36,353 nt of DNA from Spirochaetota bacterium (GCA_009908925.1 JAAAOH010000125.1:1-36353), one strand, 5' to 3'; shown: positions 23,120-31,828, numbered from the stretch's first letter. Numbers and translations are program-made. Notes: generated by a model not told the origin, from the sequence alone.

Positions 23120-23341
23120 CTATTTCGTTTGCATGACGAACACGCCATCCCACTCCTCGGGAGGCGGGTTCTCGATGTAGTGCCGGCACCGCTCCGCGTA
23201 CACGCGGGCGGGACCGTCGGAAGGGTCAACCTCGAGGGCCCGCTCAAAGCTTGCAAGCGCCTCCTCGAAGTTCATGAGCTTATAGTGCCTGCGCCCGTCG
23301 GCGAAGTGGTCCAGAACACGGCGCTTCTCTTCGGTTATCAC
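23120..23341 (-). CDS. Small single-TPR protein resembling cyclase C-terminal tails
   Basis: A 73-residue protein with one TPR-like helical pair (FEEALASFERALEVDPSDG, about 24-42) followed by ARVYAERCRHYIENPPPEEWDGVFVMQTK. From memory, the Cys-x6-NPPP-x-x-WDGV ending is the same as the C-terminal tail of many spirochaete and cyanobacterial class III adenylate/guanylate cyclases, but no cyclase domain is present here. It could be a free regulatory module or the remnant of a cyclase. It is closely packed (3 bp) against bactofilin and follows the response regulator by 40 bp, so it is likely a real, co-transcribed gene. Confidence 0.82.
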   Translation of the reverse strand: MITEEKRRVLDHFADGRRHYKLMNFEEALASFERALEVDPSDGPARVYAERCRHYIENPPPEEWDGVFVMQTK

Positions 23342-23381
23342 CCCTTAATATCCCCCGGCTTCAGCCTCACGTCCGTCGGTC

Positions 23382-24119
23382 TCAGCCGTCGTGCAAGCCG
23401 GCCTGCCTCTGGTAATTGTCGAAATGCTTCTGGTACTTCTCTTCGAGCATCTCCAGGGTCGTCTCGCGGGCCTTTATCTCGTCGCCCTTGCTCTGCAATT
23501 CCTGGATCTCCTCTTCGAGACCCTCGAGTGTCGCGAGTGTGCCTTCGGATTCCTTTCGGACGAGCTCCACAAACTTCTTCACGCCCTCTTCATCCGAGGG
23601 GTCGAGCTCCTTCGCTGCGCTCAACAGTTCGTGCACCGGCTGGCGGAGGTGGCGCGTGAAGTATACCAGCGACTGATTCAGCGACTCTGCGACGGCTATC
23701 CGCCGCTCCCGTTCGATGACCTGCTGGGCGAGATCCCGATGGCGAAGCACCGCCTTGATGCGGGCAAGCACCTCGGAGAAGTTGAATGGCTTCGTGATGT
23801 AGTCTTCGATTCCGAGCTCGAAGCCCTCGATTTTGTCCTTCACGTCGTCCATGGCGGAGAACATGATGACCGGCACTTCTCTCACGTGCTCGTATTCTTC
23901 GTCCTGCTTGAGCGCACGGGTTACTTCCCACCCGGAGAGCTTTGGCATGATGTTGTCGAGGATGATGAGATCCGGCTCGATATCCGCCGCTATGTCGAGA
24001 GCTTCCTCACCGTCGCGCGCTTTCTCTACGGAGAAACCGAGCTTCGAGAGCATAACGTCGAAGAAGTCGAGATTGATCTGTTCGTCGTCGACGATGAGAA
24101 TCGTTCCCTTATCGTCCAT
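23382..24119 (-). CDS. Response regulator with receiver domain and pseudo-DHp coiled-coil tail
   Basis: A 245-residue protein. Residues 1-125 are a complete receiver domain: acidic pair Asp11-Asp12, phospho-acceptor Asp55 (LIILDNIMP), Ser88 and Lys110 (DYITKPFNF). There is no DNA-binding domain. From about 126 a long helical tail includes FTRHLRQPVHELLSAAKEL (about 154-172), which lines up with the histidine-kinase dimerisation helix. The phospho-His is Arg156 and the next residue is His157, and no ATPase domain follows. The rest (about 190-240) is coiled coil. It probably signals through protein contacts. ATG at 24119 is used here; a GTG at 24128 has better ribosome-site spacing and would add three residues. 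Both overlap the end of the second lnt gene. Confidence 0.9.
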   Translation of the reverse strand: MDDKGTILIVDDEQINLDFFDVMLSKLGFSVEKARDGEEALDIAADIEPDLIILDNIMPKLSGWEVTRALKQDEEYEHVREVPVIMFSAMDDVKDKIEGFELGIEDYITKPFNFSEVLARIKAVLRHRDLAQQVIERERRIAVAESLNQSLVYFTRHLRQPVHELLSAAKELDPSDEEGVKKFVELVRKESEGTLATLEGLEEEIQELQSKGDEIKARETTLEMLEEKYQKHFDNYQRQAGLHDG

Positions 24120-25785
24120 CGGAAGCACCTTTCCTTTTGATTGTCTCAGAACGACCGCCTGCTGTCAATCTGATCATTCCCCACCTGATAATTCCCGCCC
24201 CGAGTCCGAGAACTGAAAGAGCCACTGCACCCCAGGCTGCCCAGTCGCCCCATCGCGTGTAGAGCGTTGTACCTGCAGTGTAGACCGGAACATCGCGAAC
24301 CATATAGTCCTCGGTGAACGGCTCGAGCAAGCCCTGCATTCGGCCGTTCGGATCGATCACGGTGGTCATACCGCTGTTCGTGCTTCGGATCACCGAGCGC
24401 TGATTCTCGGTTGCGCGGAATACCGCCATCGCCATGTGCTGCATCTGCGCCGGCACGGAATAGGACCATCCGTCGTTGGTAAGGTTCACGATGACCTCGG
24501 CGCCGCGACGCACGAACTCGCGTGACAGATACCCGAATGTGTCCTCGAAGCAGATCGGCGTGGAAAACTTCACCCCGTCGCTCTCGAAAATGGTGTACTC
24601 CTGCCCCGCAGCCCAGAACGTCGTGTCGTTTTCCACGAGAAGGCGATGGAGCCTGGGAAACGAGCGCTGGTAGGGGAAGTGCTCGGTGAAGGGAACGAGG
24701 TGAAGCTTTCGGTACACGCGCCGGAACTCCCCGTTGTCATGGAGCAGAACCGCATTGTGGTCCACCCGCTCGAGCTCACCGTCGAGGTTCCGGCTGAGCA
24801 CCGCGTCGCTGTTCCCGATGACGAACGGGACCGCCTGCACGCCCAGATAGGCGCGAAGCTCATCGACGAGCTGGTACACCTCCGGATCCTGACGATAGCG
24901 CGTGTGGAAACCGATGGCCGGCACGAAGGACGTCTCCGACCACACCACCACGTCAGGGTCGTCCCCGAGCGCGGCGTTACTCTGTCGAATGAGAGCGGTG
25001 AGAGAATCCCGATAGGCCTCGAGGCCGCCACGCCAGGGGTCGATGTTCTGCTGCACCATCGCCACCCGCCAGCTCCGCGCATCCGAGTAATCGACGCGCG
25101 CGGCGAAGCCGTAGCCGAGGGCAATTGCAAACAGAGCTATGTAGGCGGCCGCGTCCATGCGGTGGGTGCGAACGAACTCACCGAATCGCCGTGGACCCTG
25201 TCTCATGCCGGCGGCAATGAAAGCGGAGGGGAACACGACCAGCAGTGAGACGCCCCAGACTCCGGTGAGCGCGGAAAGACGCACAAGCGGGCTGAAGAGA
25301 TACTGGCTGTAGCCGACAATTCCGTAGGCATAGCCGAGGAAGCCCTGAAGCCTGAGGTATTCATACGCGATCCAGATCGCTATCTGCAGCAGATAGCCGT
25401 AGCGCGGGAACAGCCTGTCGGCCAGCTTCAACAGTGGGAATAGCAGCAGGAAGTAGACTGCGTAGATCACGGGGACAATGAAGATTGCCAGCGGATGAAA
25501 GTTGAGCAGCCAGTAGTTGAGCAGCGAGTAGGTTACAAACCCGTACAGCGCCCCGTACAGCCACACCGTCGACCACCGACTCCGTCGGACGACCATGAAC
25601 AGTGGAACGAGAGCAATGTACGCAAGGGGGAACCATCCCCAGTCCGATACGAGACTCGGGAAGGCGAACGAGAAGAGAGCGGCCGACGCGACGATCAGGG
25701 CGAGGTCCGTGAGCAGCTCGGCACTGCGTGTCGAAATTGTACTCTGCAGACTGCCGCGCGAAGCCGCTAGCTCCTTAGCGACCAT
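24109..25785 (-). CDS. lnt: Apolipoprotein N-acyltransferase (copy 2)
   Basis: A 558-residue paralogue of the enzyme at 17221-18825. Membrane helices occupy about 28-235 and one lies near 520-540. The nitrilase-like domain retains Glu284 (WSETS), Lys360 (RKLHLVPF) and Cys412 (PICFED), so catalysis should be possible. Sequence agreement with copy 1 is clear around these sites but weak in the membrane part, suggesting an old duplication. The ATG at 25785 lies inside the HU gene (19-bp overlap) and the stop overlaps the response regulator start. Two copies may differ in acyl donor or lipoprotein substrate; this is inference. Confidence 0.93.
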   Translation of the reverse strand: MVAKELAASRGSLQSTISTRSAELLTDLALIVASAALFSFAFPSLVSDWGWFPLAYIALVPLFMVVRRSRWSTVWLYGALYGFVTYSLLNYWLLNFHPLAIFIVPVIYAVYFLLLFPLLKLADRLFPRYGYLLQIAIWIAYEYLRLQGFLGYAYGIVGYSQYLFSPLVRLSALTGVWGVSLLVVFPSAFIAAGMRQGPRRFGEFVRTHRMDAAAYIALFAIALGYGFAARVDYSDARSWRVAMVQQNIDPWRGGLEAYRDSLTALIRQSNAALGDDPDVVVWSETSFVPAIGFHTRYRQDPEVYQLVDELRAYLGVQAVPFVIGNSDAVLSRNLDGELERVDHNAVLLHDNGEFRRVYRKLHLVPFTEHFPYQRSFPRLHRLLVENDTTFWAAGQEYTIFESDGVKFSTPICFEDTFGYLSREFVRRGAEVIVNLTNDGWSYSVPAQMQHMAMAVFRATENQRSVIRSTNSGMTTVIDPNGRMQGLLEPFTEDYMVRDVPVYTAGTTLYTRWGDWAAWGAVALSVLGLGAGIIRWGMIRLTAGGRSETIKRKGASDGR

Positions 25786-26069
25786 GAAGCGTCTTTGAGC
25801 TCTTTCCCGGGTCGAAAGACGACGACCCCATGATTCTGAACACTGACGGTTTCGCCGGTCTTCGGATTGCGCGCCCGCTCACGACCCTTTCGGGTGCGGA
25901 TCTCGAATGTGCCGAACCCGCGAAACTCAACGACACGGTCCTCGAGCAACGCGCCTTTCACCTGAGAAAAGAAGGAGTCGATGATACGCTGTATCTCCTT
26001 CTTGCTGACGTCGCTCGTTTCGGCGATATTATCGACAATTTCAGCTTTGGTAAGCTTGTCCTTTGCCAC
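25767..26069 (-). CDS. HU/IHF-family DNA-binding protein
   Basis: A 100-residue nucleoid protein that bends DNA as a dimer. The family pattern is complete: LTKAEIVDNIAE at the N-terminal helices, VEFRGFGTFEIRTRKGRERARNPKTGE for the beta arm with the intercalating Pro, and VVVFRPGKELKD at the end. Whether it behaves as HU or IHF cannot be decided here. It starts with GTG at 26069 after a good AGGAG site. It lies 49 bp after rpsT and overlaps the second lnt by 19 bp, so it is translated from a mixed ribosome/nucleoid/lipoprotein operon. Confidence 0.96.
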   Translation of the reverse strand: MAKDKLTKAEIVDNIAETSDVSKKEIQRIIDSFFSQVKGALLEDRVVEFRGFGTFEIRTRKGRERARNPKTGETVSVQNHGVVVFRPGKELKDASWSLRS

Positions 26070-26118
26070 GTGCGCTCCTAACGCGGAAGATGGCAGCTCG
26101 ACGCAAGAGGAAGCTCAC

Positions 26119-26379
26119 CTAGAGGGCGTTGAGCTTTTTCCGAAGACGAGATTTTGTGCGAGCTGCGGTGTTCTTGTGATATACGCCTTTGCCGGACGCC
26201 GTATCGATGAGCTTGGTCACCGACTGCAGGCGAGTTTCCGCCGCGGACTTGTCTTTACCGTCGACCGCTTCGAGAAAACTGCGGATTTCCGAACGTACTT
26301 TGCTGCGCATCACGCGGTTACGCATGCGGCGTTTCTGGCTCTGCCGATAGCGCTTGGCTGCAGATCCCTTTAATACCAA
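26119..26379 (-). CDS. rpsT: 30S ribosomal protein S20 (TTG start)
   Basis: An 86-residue, strongly basic ribosomal protein that binds 16S rRNA early in assembly. The sequence shows the family pattern: SAAKRYRQSQKRRMRNRVMRS, then LIDTASGKGVYHKNTAARTKSRLRKKL. The only start that fits is TTG at 26379, placed 6 nt after a perfect AGGAG. E. coli rpsT also begins with UUG, where the weak start takes part in control of S20 synthesis, so conservation here may be meaningful. It is the first gene of the long block ending at rpmE2, with a predicted promoter just upstream. Confidence 0.96.
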   Translation of the reverse strand: MVLKGSAAKRYRQSQKRRMRNRVMRSKVRSEIRSFLEAVDGKDKSAAETRLQSVTKLIDTASGKGVYHKNTAARTKSRLRKKLNAL

Positions 26380-26417
26380 GACTTACTCCTTCAATTCTTG
26401 TCCTTCAATGAGGCTGT

Positions 26418-26446
26418 AACGTATCAAATCCCGCACCTCCTGTCAA
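26418..26446 (-). promoter_or_regulatory. Promoter of the rpsT block
   Basis: A perfect TTGACA (26446-26441), 17-bp spacer and an extended -10, TGA followed by TACGTT (26423-26418). The transcript would start near 26411, leaving about 32 nt before the rpsT TTG. No comparable promoter was found for the divergent exporter genes. Confidence 0.65.
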
Positions 26447-26500
26447 GCAAAGGCCCGGCCCTTTCTTTTCCCCCGGTATCATTGTACTTTTACGTCATCT

Positions 26501-28264
26501 ATGTTGGGCGAGTATCGTACCCTCCTGCCCTTCGTCAGAAAATACCGATGGTACTACATTTTCGGGGTTTTGACGCTGGTTGTAACGAGCGGGGGGCAGC
26601 TTTTCATCCCGCAATTGATCCGCCGGGCAATAGACACAATGACTGTCACCGGCTTTTCTCTCTCGACGGTAGGGCGCTACATGGTGATGCTCGTCGCCCT
26701 CGCGGCGGTTATCGCGGCCGCCCGCTTCGGGTGGCGGTACTTCCTGCACGGTGCCTCGCGCCGGATCGAGGCCGAGCTGCGCGAGCAGCTGTTCGGCAAT
26801 CTGCTGAACCTCTCGTCCAGCTACTATCGCGAGACCACCACCGGCGACCTCATGGCCCGCGCCACCAACGATCTCAAGAACGTTCGCATGGCCGCGGGGA
26901 TGGGCCTCGTGGCCTTTGTAGACGGGGTCTTCATGACCCTGGCAATCCTCATCATCCTCTTTTCGCGCCACCCCCGCCTGACACTCATTGTCGTGCTTCC
27001 CCTGCCCTTCGTCACCGTCGCCATACTGTTTGCAGGACGCCTGATGTCGAGGCTGTTCCGACGGGTGCAGGAGAGCTTTGCCGAGCTCAGCTCCGACGTG
27101 CAGGAGTCGGTCACCGGCGTGCGGGTCATCAAGACCTTCGGAAAGGAAGGCTACTTCAATCGCCGCTTCGCGGACTCCAACGATGAATACCAGCGCCGGA
27201 ACCTCGCCTACGTGCGGGTGCAGGGAATGTTCTTCCCTGCGGTCACCTTTCTCTCGGGACTGACCTCCCTTCTTCTGCTGCGCTTCGGCGGGGCGGCGGT
27301 CGTGCTCGGCACCGTAACGCCGGGTGAGTTCGTGGCCACCCTCACCTACCTCGAAATGCTCGTCTGGCCGATGATGGGCGCGGGCTTTCTCGTGAACCTC
27401 ATCGCACGAGGCGGGGCGTCGCTCAAACGCCTCAACGCCGTAATCGACCGCGAGCCGGATATCCGCAGCCCCGAGCGGCCGGTGACCACGGTCGATTCCA
27501 GCAGCGTCAGCGTACGGGGGCTAAGTTACCGCTACACCGAGGACGGCGATGAGGCGCTCTCCGACATCGACCTCGAGGTACCTGCCGGGCAGACCGTCGG
27601 AATCCTCGGGCGCACCGGCGCGGGAAAGTCCACCCTCGTGTCCCTGTTTCCGCGCATACTCGACCCGCCGCCGGGCACTGTGTTCGTGGGATCGCACGAT
27701 GTACGGAACTATGACCTGCAGGCGCTTAGAAGCGCCTTCGCGGTGGTCCCCCAGGACACCTTCCTCTTCTCGGCAACGATTTCGGAAAACATACGGTTCG
27801 CCGCCGAGGCCGCCGGAGACGAGCTGGTATCACGCGCGGCGGATATCTCGACGATAAGCCGCGATCTCGCGGATTTCCCCGATGGGTGGGAGACCCTGGT
27901 CGGCGAGCGCGGGGTCACCCTTTCCGGGGGGCAGAAGCAGCGCGTTGCCATCTCCAGGGCGCTTGCGGCACAACGGCCCATCCTGGTGCTCGATGACGCC
28001 CTCTCGGCGGTGGACACCGAGAGCGAGGAGAAGATCCTCTCGCGGCTTATGTCAGAACGGCATGGAATGACCAACATCATCATCGCGCATCGTGTGTCGG
28101 CGCTGTCGCGCAGCGACTACATATACGTGCTCGACGAGGGCCGTATCATTCAGCGCGGTACACACGATGAGCTGATTTCGGCGGCGGGCATGTACCGCGA
28201 CATCCACGAGCTGCAGCAGGCCGAATCGCGCGAGGAAACGCATCCGGGAGGCCCGCGTGGATGA
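26501..28264 (+). CDS. ABC exporter half-transporter, degenerate-site subunit (BmrC/TM287-like)
   Basis: A 587-residue half-transporter with six membrane helices (about 1-310) and a nucleotide-binding domain. Walker A GRTGAGKST is at 370-378, signature LSGGQKQR, Walker B LVLDD, and switch His in IIAHRVS. The catalytic Glu after Walker B is Asp499 (LDDALSAVD). That is the mark of the partner with the non-canonical ATP site in heterodimeric exporters such as TM287/288, BmrCD and LmrCD. The next gene overlaps by 8 bp and supplies the canonical Glu. Such pairs export drugs or lipids; the substrate here is unknown. The ATG at 26501 has no clear ribosome site. Confidence 0.93.
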   Translation: MLGEYRTLLPFVRKYRWYYIFGVLTLVVTSGGQLFIPQLIRRAIDTMTVTGFSLSTVGRYMVMLVALAAVIAAARFGWRYFLHGASRRIEAELREQLFGNLLNLSSSYYRETTTGDLMARATNDLKNVRMAAGMGLVAFVDGVFMTLAILIILFSRHPRLTLIVVLPLPFVTVAILFAGRLMSRLFRRVQESFAELSSDVQESVTGVRVIKTFGKEGYFNRRFADSNDEYQRRNLAYVRVQGMFFPAVTFLSGLTSLLLLRFGGAAVVLGTVTPGEFVATLTYLEMLVWPMMGAGFLVNLIARGGASLKRLNAVIDREPDIRSPERPVTTVDSSSVSVRGLSYRYTEDGDEALSDIDLEVPAGQTVGILGRTGAGKSTLVSLFPRILDPPPGTVFVGSHDVRNYDLQALRSAFAVVPQDTFLFSATISENIRFAAEAAGDELVSRAADISTISRDLADFPDGWETLVGERGVTLSGGQKQRVAISRALAAQRPILVLDDALSAVDTESEEKILSRLMSERHGMTNIIIAHRVSALSRSDYIYVLDEGRIIQRGTHDELISAAGMYRDIHELQQAESREETHPGGPRG

Positions 28265-30338
28265 GGAAAAGGTAATCACCGGATACGATCCCGACGTCGT
28301 TCGCCGGCTCTTCGCCTTTGTGCGACCTCATCTGCGTGTACTCATCACCGCCGTCGTGGCGCTCGCGGTGGCGACCGCCGCGGAGCTCGCGTTGCCGGTG
28401 GTTATTCAGCGGGCCGTCGACCAGGACCTCCTTGCCGACTACCTCCGCGGTGATGCCGAAGATATGCAGAGCGTTGCCTCGGGACACGCCGGCATTGATC
28501 CCATCGTCATAGGCGAGACAGCCTACGTTCTCGAGAGCTCCCTCACCGCCCTCGCCGGCGTGAATAAACGCGGTCTGCAGGAGCGCGGCATGCTCTCCGA
28601 GCGCTCTCATTACGTGTTTCGCCTCGAAAATGCCCGCGACCGCGCCGTTGTTGCCGCCTATCCGGATATCTTCACCGTCGGCGGCGAAGATGCGATCTAT
28701 GCCGCCGCGCCGACTGCGGACCTCTCCATTCTGACCGAGGAGGAGCTACGCAGCATCCGGTCCGCGGACCTCCGGGCGGTATCGAGGAAGAGCGTGCTCT
28801 TTCTCGGTCTGCTGGTCACGGTATTCGTGTTCACCTTCGCGCAGGTCTATCTCATGGCGGCGACCGGACAGCGCGTAATGAAGGACCTTCGCACGCAGCT
28901 CTACGACCACGTCATCCGCCAGCGCCTGGCCTTCCTCCATCGAAACCCCGTCGGCCGTCTCGTCACGCGTATCACCAACGATGTGGAGACGATAAACGAG
29001 CTCTTCACGAACGTCCTCGCGAATCTGCTGAAGAATGTTTCCATTATGGTCGGCGTGGTGATTACCGTGTTCCTGCTCAGCCGCCGCCTCGGTCTCATCG
29101 TCATCTCCACCCTGCCCCCGGTGCTGGTGGTCACCTGGTTCTTTCGCACCTACGCGCGAAATGCATTTCGAAACGTTCGCCTCTGGGTCTCCCGCGTAAA
29201 CGCCTTCCTCTCCGAGCACATCTCGGGAATGACCGTCGTTCAACTCTTCACCCAGGAAGGCCGGGTGGGAAAGAAGTTCCGGGATCGAAACGAGTCACTT
29301 CTCGGCGCGAGTCTGGGGGAGATGTATGTCTTCGCGACCTTCCGACCCATCATCGACCTGCTCTCCTCCGCCTCGGTGGCGGTGGTGATCTATCTCGGGG
29401 CGGCCTCGGTGCTCGAGGGAGTCGTTACCCTCGGGATGCTCATCGCGGGGATCGAGCTCATCCGGCGGTTCTACCGCCAGCTCATGTCCATATCCGAGCA
29501 GTTCGTCGTGTTACAGAGCGCACTGGCCGGCGGAGAGCGCATCCTCGAGCTTCTCTCCGACAAGCAGCGCATCCCCGACGAGGGAACCACCCCGCCGCCC
29601 GCGCCGGTCGCGGGAGAAATCGTCTTCGATGACGTGACCTTCTCCTACCGCCCCGGTGAGCCGGTACTACGAAACCTCAGTTTCCGGATTCCGCCGGGCA
29701 ACAGCGTGGCCATTGTCGGCTATACGGGAGCGGGAAAAACCACTATTGCCAACCTCCTTTCGCGGCTCTGGGATATTGAAAGCGGTCGGATTCTCATAGA
29801 CGGAGTCGACATCCGCGACATGCCCATTGACGAGCTTCGAGGACTCGTGCAGCCCATCGATCAGGACGTATTCATCTTTCGGGACACTATCCGGGAGAAC
29901 ATTGCGCTGGGAGAAAACTTCCAGGACGGGCGCCTGGAACGGGCCGCAGAGGCGGTCCAGGCCGATGCCTTCGTGCAGCGGCTGCCCGAAGGCTACAACA
30001 CGCGGCTCGACGAGCGGGGGGCAAACCTCTCAGTCGGCCAGCGTCAGCTCGTGTCCTTCGCGCGGGTGGTCGCCCACGACCCGGCCATCATCATCCTCGA
30101 TGAGGCAACGTCGAGCGTGGATACCGAAACGGAGCGCCTCATCCAGCACGGCATGCAGGCACTTCTCCGGGACCGCACCTCCCTCGTCATCGCCCATCGA
30201 CTGTCCACCATCAAGAATGCCGACCGGATTCTGGTTCTCTCACACGGGGAGATCGTCGAACAGGGAACGCATGAGGAGCTACTCGACGAGGACGGGGTCT
30301 ACGCTCATCTCTACCGTCTGCAGTACAGCGGCGGTTGA
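28257..30338 (+). CDS. ABC exporter half-transporter with large external loop (BmrD-like)
   Basis: A 693-residue partner of the preceding gene. The nucleotide-binding domain is fully canonical: Walker A GYTGAGKTT, signature LSVGQRQL, Walker B ILDE with Glu616, and switch His in VIAHRLS. Between helix 1 (about 27-50) and helix 2 (about 178-200) an insertion of roughly 110 residues (62-172) should form a domain on the outer face. Bacillus BmrD carries an extracellular domain in the same place, and the sizes 587/693 resemble BmrC/BmrD. It begins with GTG at 28257 after a GGGAGG site, overlapping the upstream gene, so the two subunits are likely made in equal amounts. Confidence 0.94.
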   Translation: MDEEKVITGYDPDVVRRLFAFVRPHLRVLITAVVALAVATAAELALPVVIQRAVDQDLLADYLRGDAEDMQSVASGHAGIDPIVIGETAYVLESSLTALAGVNKRGLQERGMLSERSHYVFRLENARDRAVVAAYPDIFTVGGEDAIYAAAPTADLSILTEEELRSIRSADLRAVSRKSVLFLGLLVTVFVFTFAQVYLMAATGQRVMKDLRTQLYDHVIRQRLAFLHRNPVGRLVTRITNDVETINELFTNVLANLLKNVSIMVGVVITVFLLSRRLGLIVISTLPPVLVVTWFFRTYARNAFRNVRLWVSRVNAFLSEHISGMTVVQLFTQEGRVGKKFRDRNESLLGASLGEMYVFATFRPIIDLLSSASVAVVIYLGAASVLEGVVTLGMLIAGIELIRRFYRQLMSISEQFVVLQSALAGGERILELLSDKQRIPDEGTTPPPAPVAGEIVFDDVTFSYRPGEPVLRNLSFRIPPGNSVAIVGYTGAGKTTIANLLSRLWDIESGRILIDGVDIRDMPIDELRGLVQPIDQDVFIFRDTIRENIALGENFQDGRLERAAEAVQADAFVQRLPEGYNTRLDERGANLSVGQRQLVSFARVVAHDPAIIILDEATSSVDTETERLIQHGMQALLRDRTSLVIAHRLSTIKNADRILVLSHGEIVEQGTHEELLDEDGVYAHLYRLQYSGG

Positions 30339-30386
30339 GTACGGGAGAAGTCGACCCAGGCCCCCGGGAAGGGACCGGACGCGCCC

Positions 30387-31322
30387 CTATTCGACGGGTA
30401 TGCTCTCGCCGCTGATGCTCCAGCGACGTCCGTCGCGATCGTAGGAAAGCTGCTCGCCGGATATGGTGATGTAGCGCCCCTCATCCCGCGAGAACAGGCG
30501 CACTCGATTGGAGATTACGTTCACATCGCAGACCTGAAAGTTGCTTCCATCGTAGGTTATGCGTGCTCCGTCATTCGGCAGCTTCTGCTTCTGCTCGGTG
30601 TAATGATCGTACTCATAGGCGAGGCAGCACAGAAGTCGGCCGCAGGGACCGGATATCTTCATCGAGTTGAGAGAGAGGTTCTGCACCTTCGCCATCTTGA
30701 TCGAGACAGGCCGCAACTTATCGGTCAGTCCGTGGCAGCACAGGACGCGTCCACACACCCCGGTGCCGCCGAGCACGCGGGAATCATCGCGCACCCCGAT
30801 CTGGCGCAGCTCTATTCGCATCCGGAACTCCGACACAAGATCCTTGACGAGGTCTCGAAAATCCACGCGTGACTCCGCGGTGAAGAAGAACAGGATCTTC
30901 GGTTCGTCGAGGACATAGTGGGAGCTGACAAGCTTCATGGCCAGACCGTGGCTGTCGATCTTCTGCCGGCATACCTCGAATGCCTCTTCCTCCCGGCGCA
31001 GGTTGTCCTCGAACCGGGCAACATCGGCGTCGACCGCGACCCGCAGGATTTCCCGCTCCTGATCCCACGAAGCGGAGTTCTCCTCCTGCACCGGTCCGAG
31101 AACACGGGCGATGTCGCCGCCGTAGCGGGTGTTCACGACCAACAGGTCGCCACAGTTCACCTCGGCGACGTCGCTGTCTTCACCCAGCCGGCAGAGCTCG
31201 GTCTCGCTGGAGTGCAGAACCTTCACGACGAACGGAGTATCTTTACCTATCACATCGCAGAGCCCGCAGGATGCGTGGGTTGATGGTGAGGCGTTGAGTA
31301 CGCCATGCAGACTATCGGCCAT
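30387..31322 (-). CDS. ricT: PSP1-domain protein RicT (YaaT)
   Basis: A 311-residue protein of the PSP1/RicT family. In Bacillus RicT works with RicA and RicF in a complex carrying iron-sulfur clusters that promotes RNase Y-dependent mRNA maturation, sporulation and biofilm formation. The core is clear: CGLCDVIGKDTPFVVK at the start, GTGVCGRVLCCHG and GPCGRLLCCLAYE in the middle, giving the clustered cysteines needed for the clusters. No RicA or RicF is visible in the window. It follows yaaR by 14 bp; yaaR and yaaT are also near neighbours in Firmicutes. The ATG at 31322 has an AGGAAAGG site. Confidence 0.95.
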   Translation of the reverse strand: MADSLHGVLNASPSTHASCGLCDVIGKDTPFVVKVLHSSETELCRLGEDSDVAEVNCGDLLVVNTRYGGDIARVLGPVQEENSASWDQEREILRVAVDADVARFEDNLRREEEAFEVCRQKIDSHGLAMKLVSSHYVLDEPKILFFFTAESRVDFRDLVKDLVSEFRMRIELRQIGVRDDSRVLGGTGVCGRVLCCHGLTDKLRPVSIKMAKVQNLSLNSMKISGPCGRLLCCLAYEYDHYTEQKQKLPNDGARITYDGSNFQVCDVNVISNRVRLFSRDEGRYITISGEQLSYDRDGRRWSISGESIPVE

Positions 31323-31336
31323 GGGTGTCCTTTCCT

Positions 31337-31828
31337 TCAGTGCGAGAGATCGACGAGCAGCCCGTGGATCTCTTCGACTCGGCTCATCAGCTCCATTTGC
31401 GAGCCCTGGCTCTGCAGCATTCCCTGCACGAGCCGATCAAGTTTCTGATCGATCACCTGGACGATGGAGAAGCGCTTTCGGTTCAGGACGTTGCCGCCTG
31501 ACGTGTGCTCTTCGACGTTGAGGGTTCGTGACACGGTCCGGCGCACGAATGATTTCACCGCCTCGCGATAGTTCTGGACCGCGGTGAACGTACCCTTCTG
31601 CAACAGCTCGTCACCGAGCTCGTGAATGGAGTCCAGGAGCTGCTCTATCTCTTCCGAGCTTACATCGTCACGAGAGTTCGGGTCAAAGGCCGGTTCTTCG
31701 ACTTCCCGCTGAAAGATGGATCCGAAGTCGGGCGCTTTCGGTGCCTCGCCACCGCGTGCCCGTTCGCGTCGAGCGTTTCGACGAAACGAGAAGAAGCCGT
31801 CGTTTTCGATGCGTTCCATTGCCGCCAT
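31337..31828 (-). CDS. yaaR: YaaR family protein (DUF327)
   Basis: A 163-residue helical, charged protein matching the YaaR/DUF327 family: LDSIHELGDELLQKGTFTAVQNYREAVKSFVRRTVSRTL is the diagnostic segment. A basic N-terminal tail (FRRNARRERARGG) precedes it. The function of the family is not established. In Bacillus the order is yaaQ-yaaR-holB-yaaT; here yaaR and ricT are adjacent without holB. It begins 5 bp after the bactofilin stop, so it is co-transcribed with the bactofilin and M23 genes. A second in-frame ATG three codons later is an equally good start. Confidence 0.92.
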   Translation of the reverse strand: MAAMERIENDGFFSFRRNARRERARGGEAPKAPDFGSIFQREVEEPAFDPNSRDDVSSEEIEQLLDSIHELGDELLQKGTFTAVQNYREAVKSFVRRTVSRTLNVEEHTSGGNVLNRKRFSIVQVIDQKLDRLVQGMLQSQGSQMELMSRVEEIHGLLVDLSH

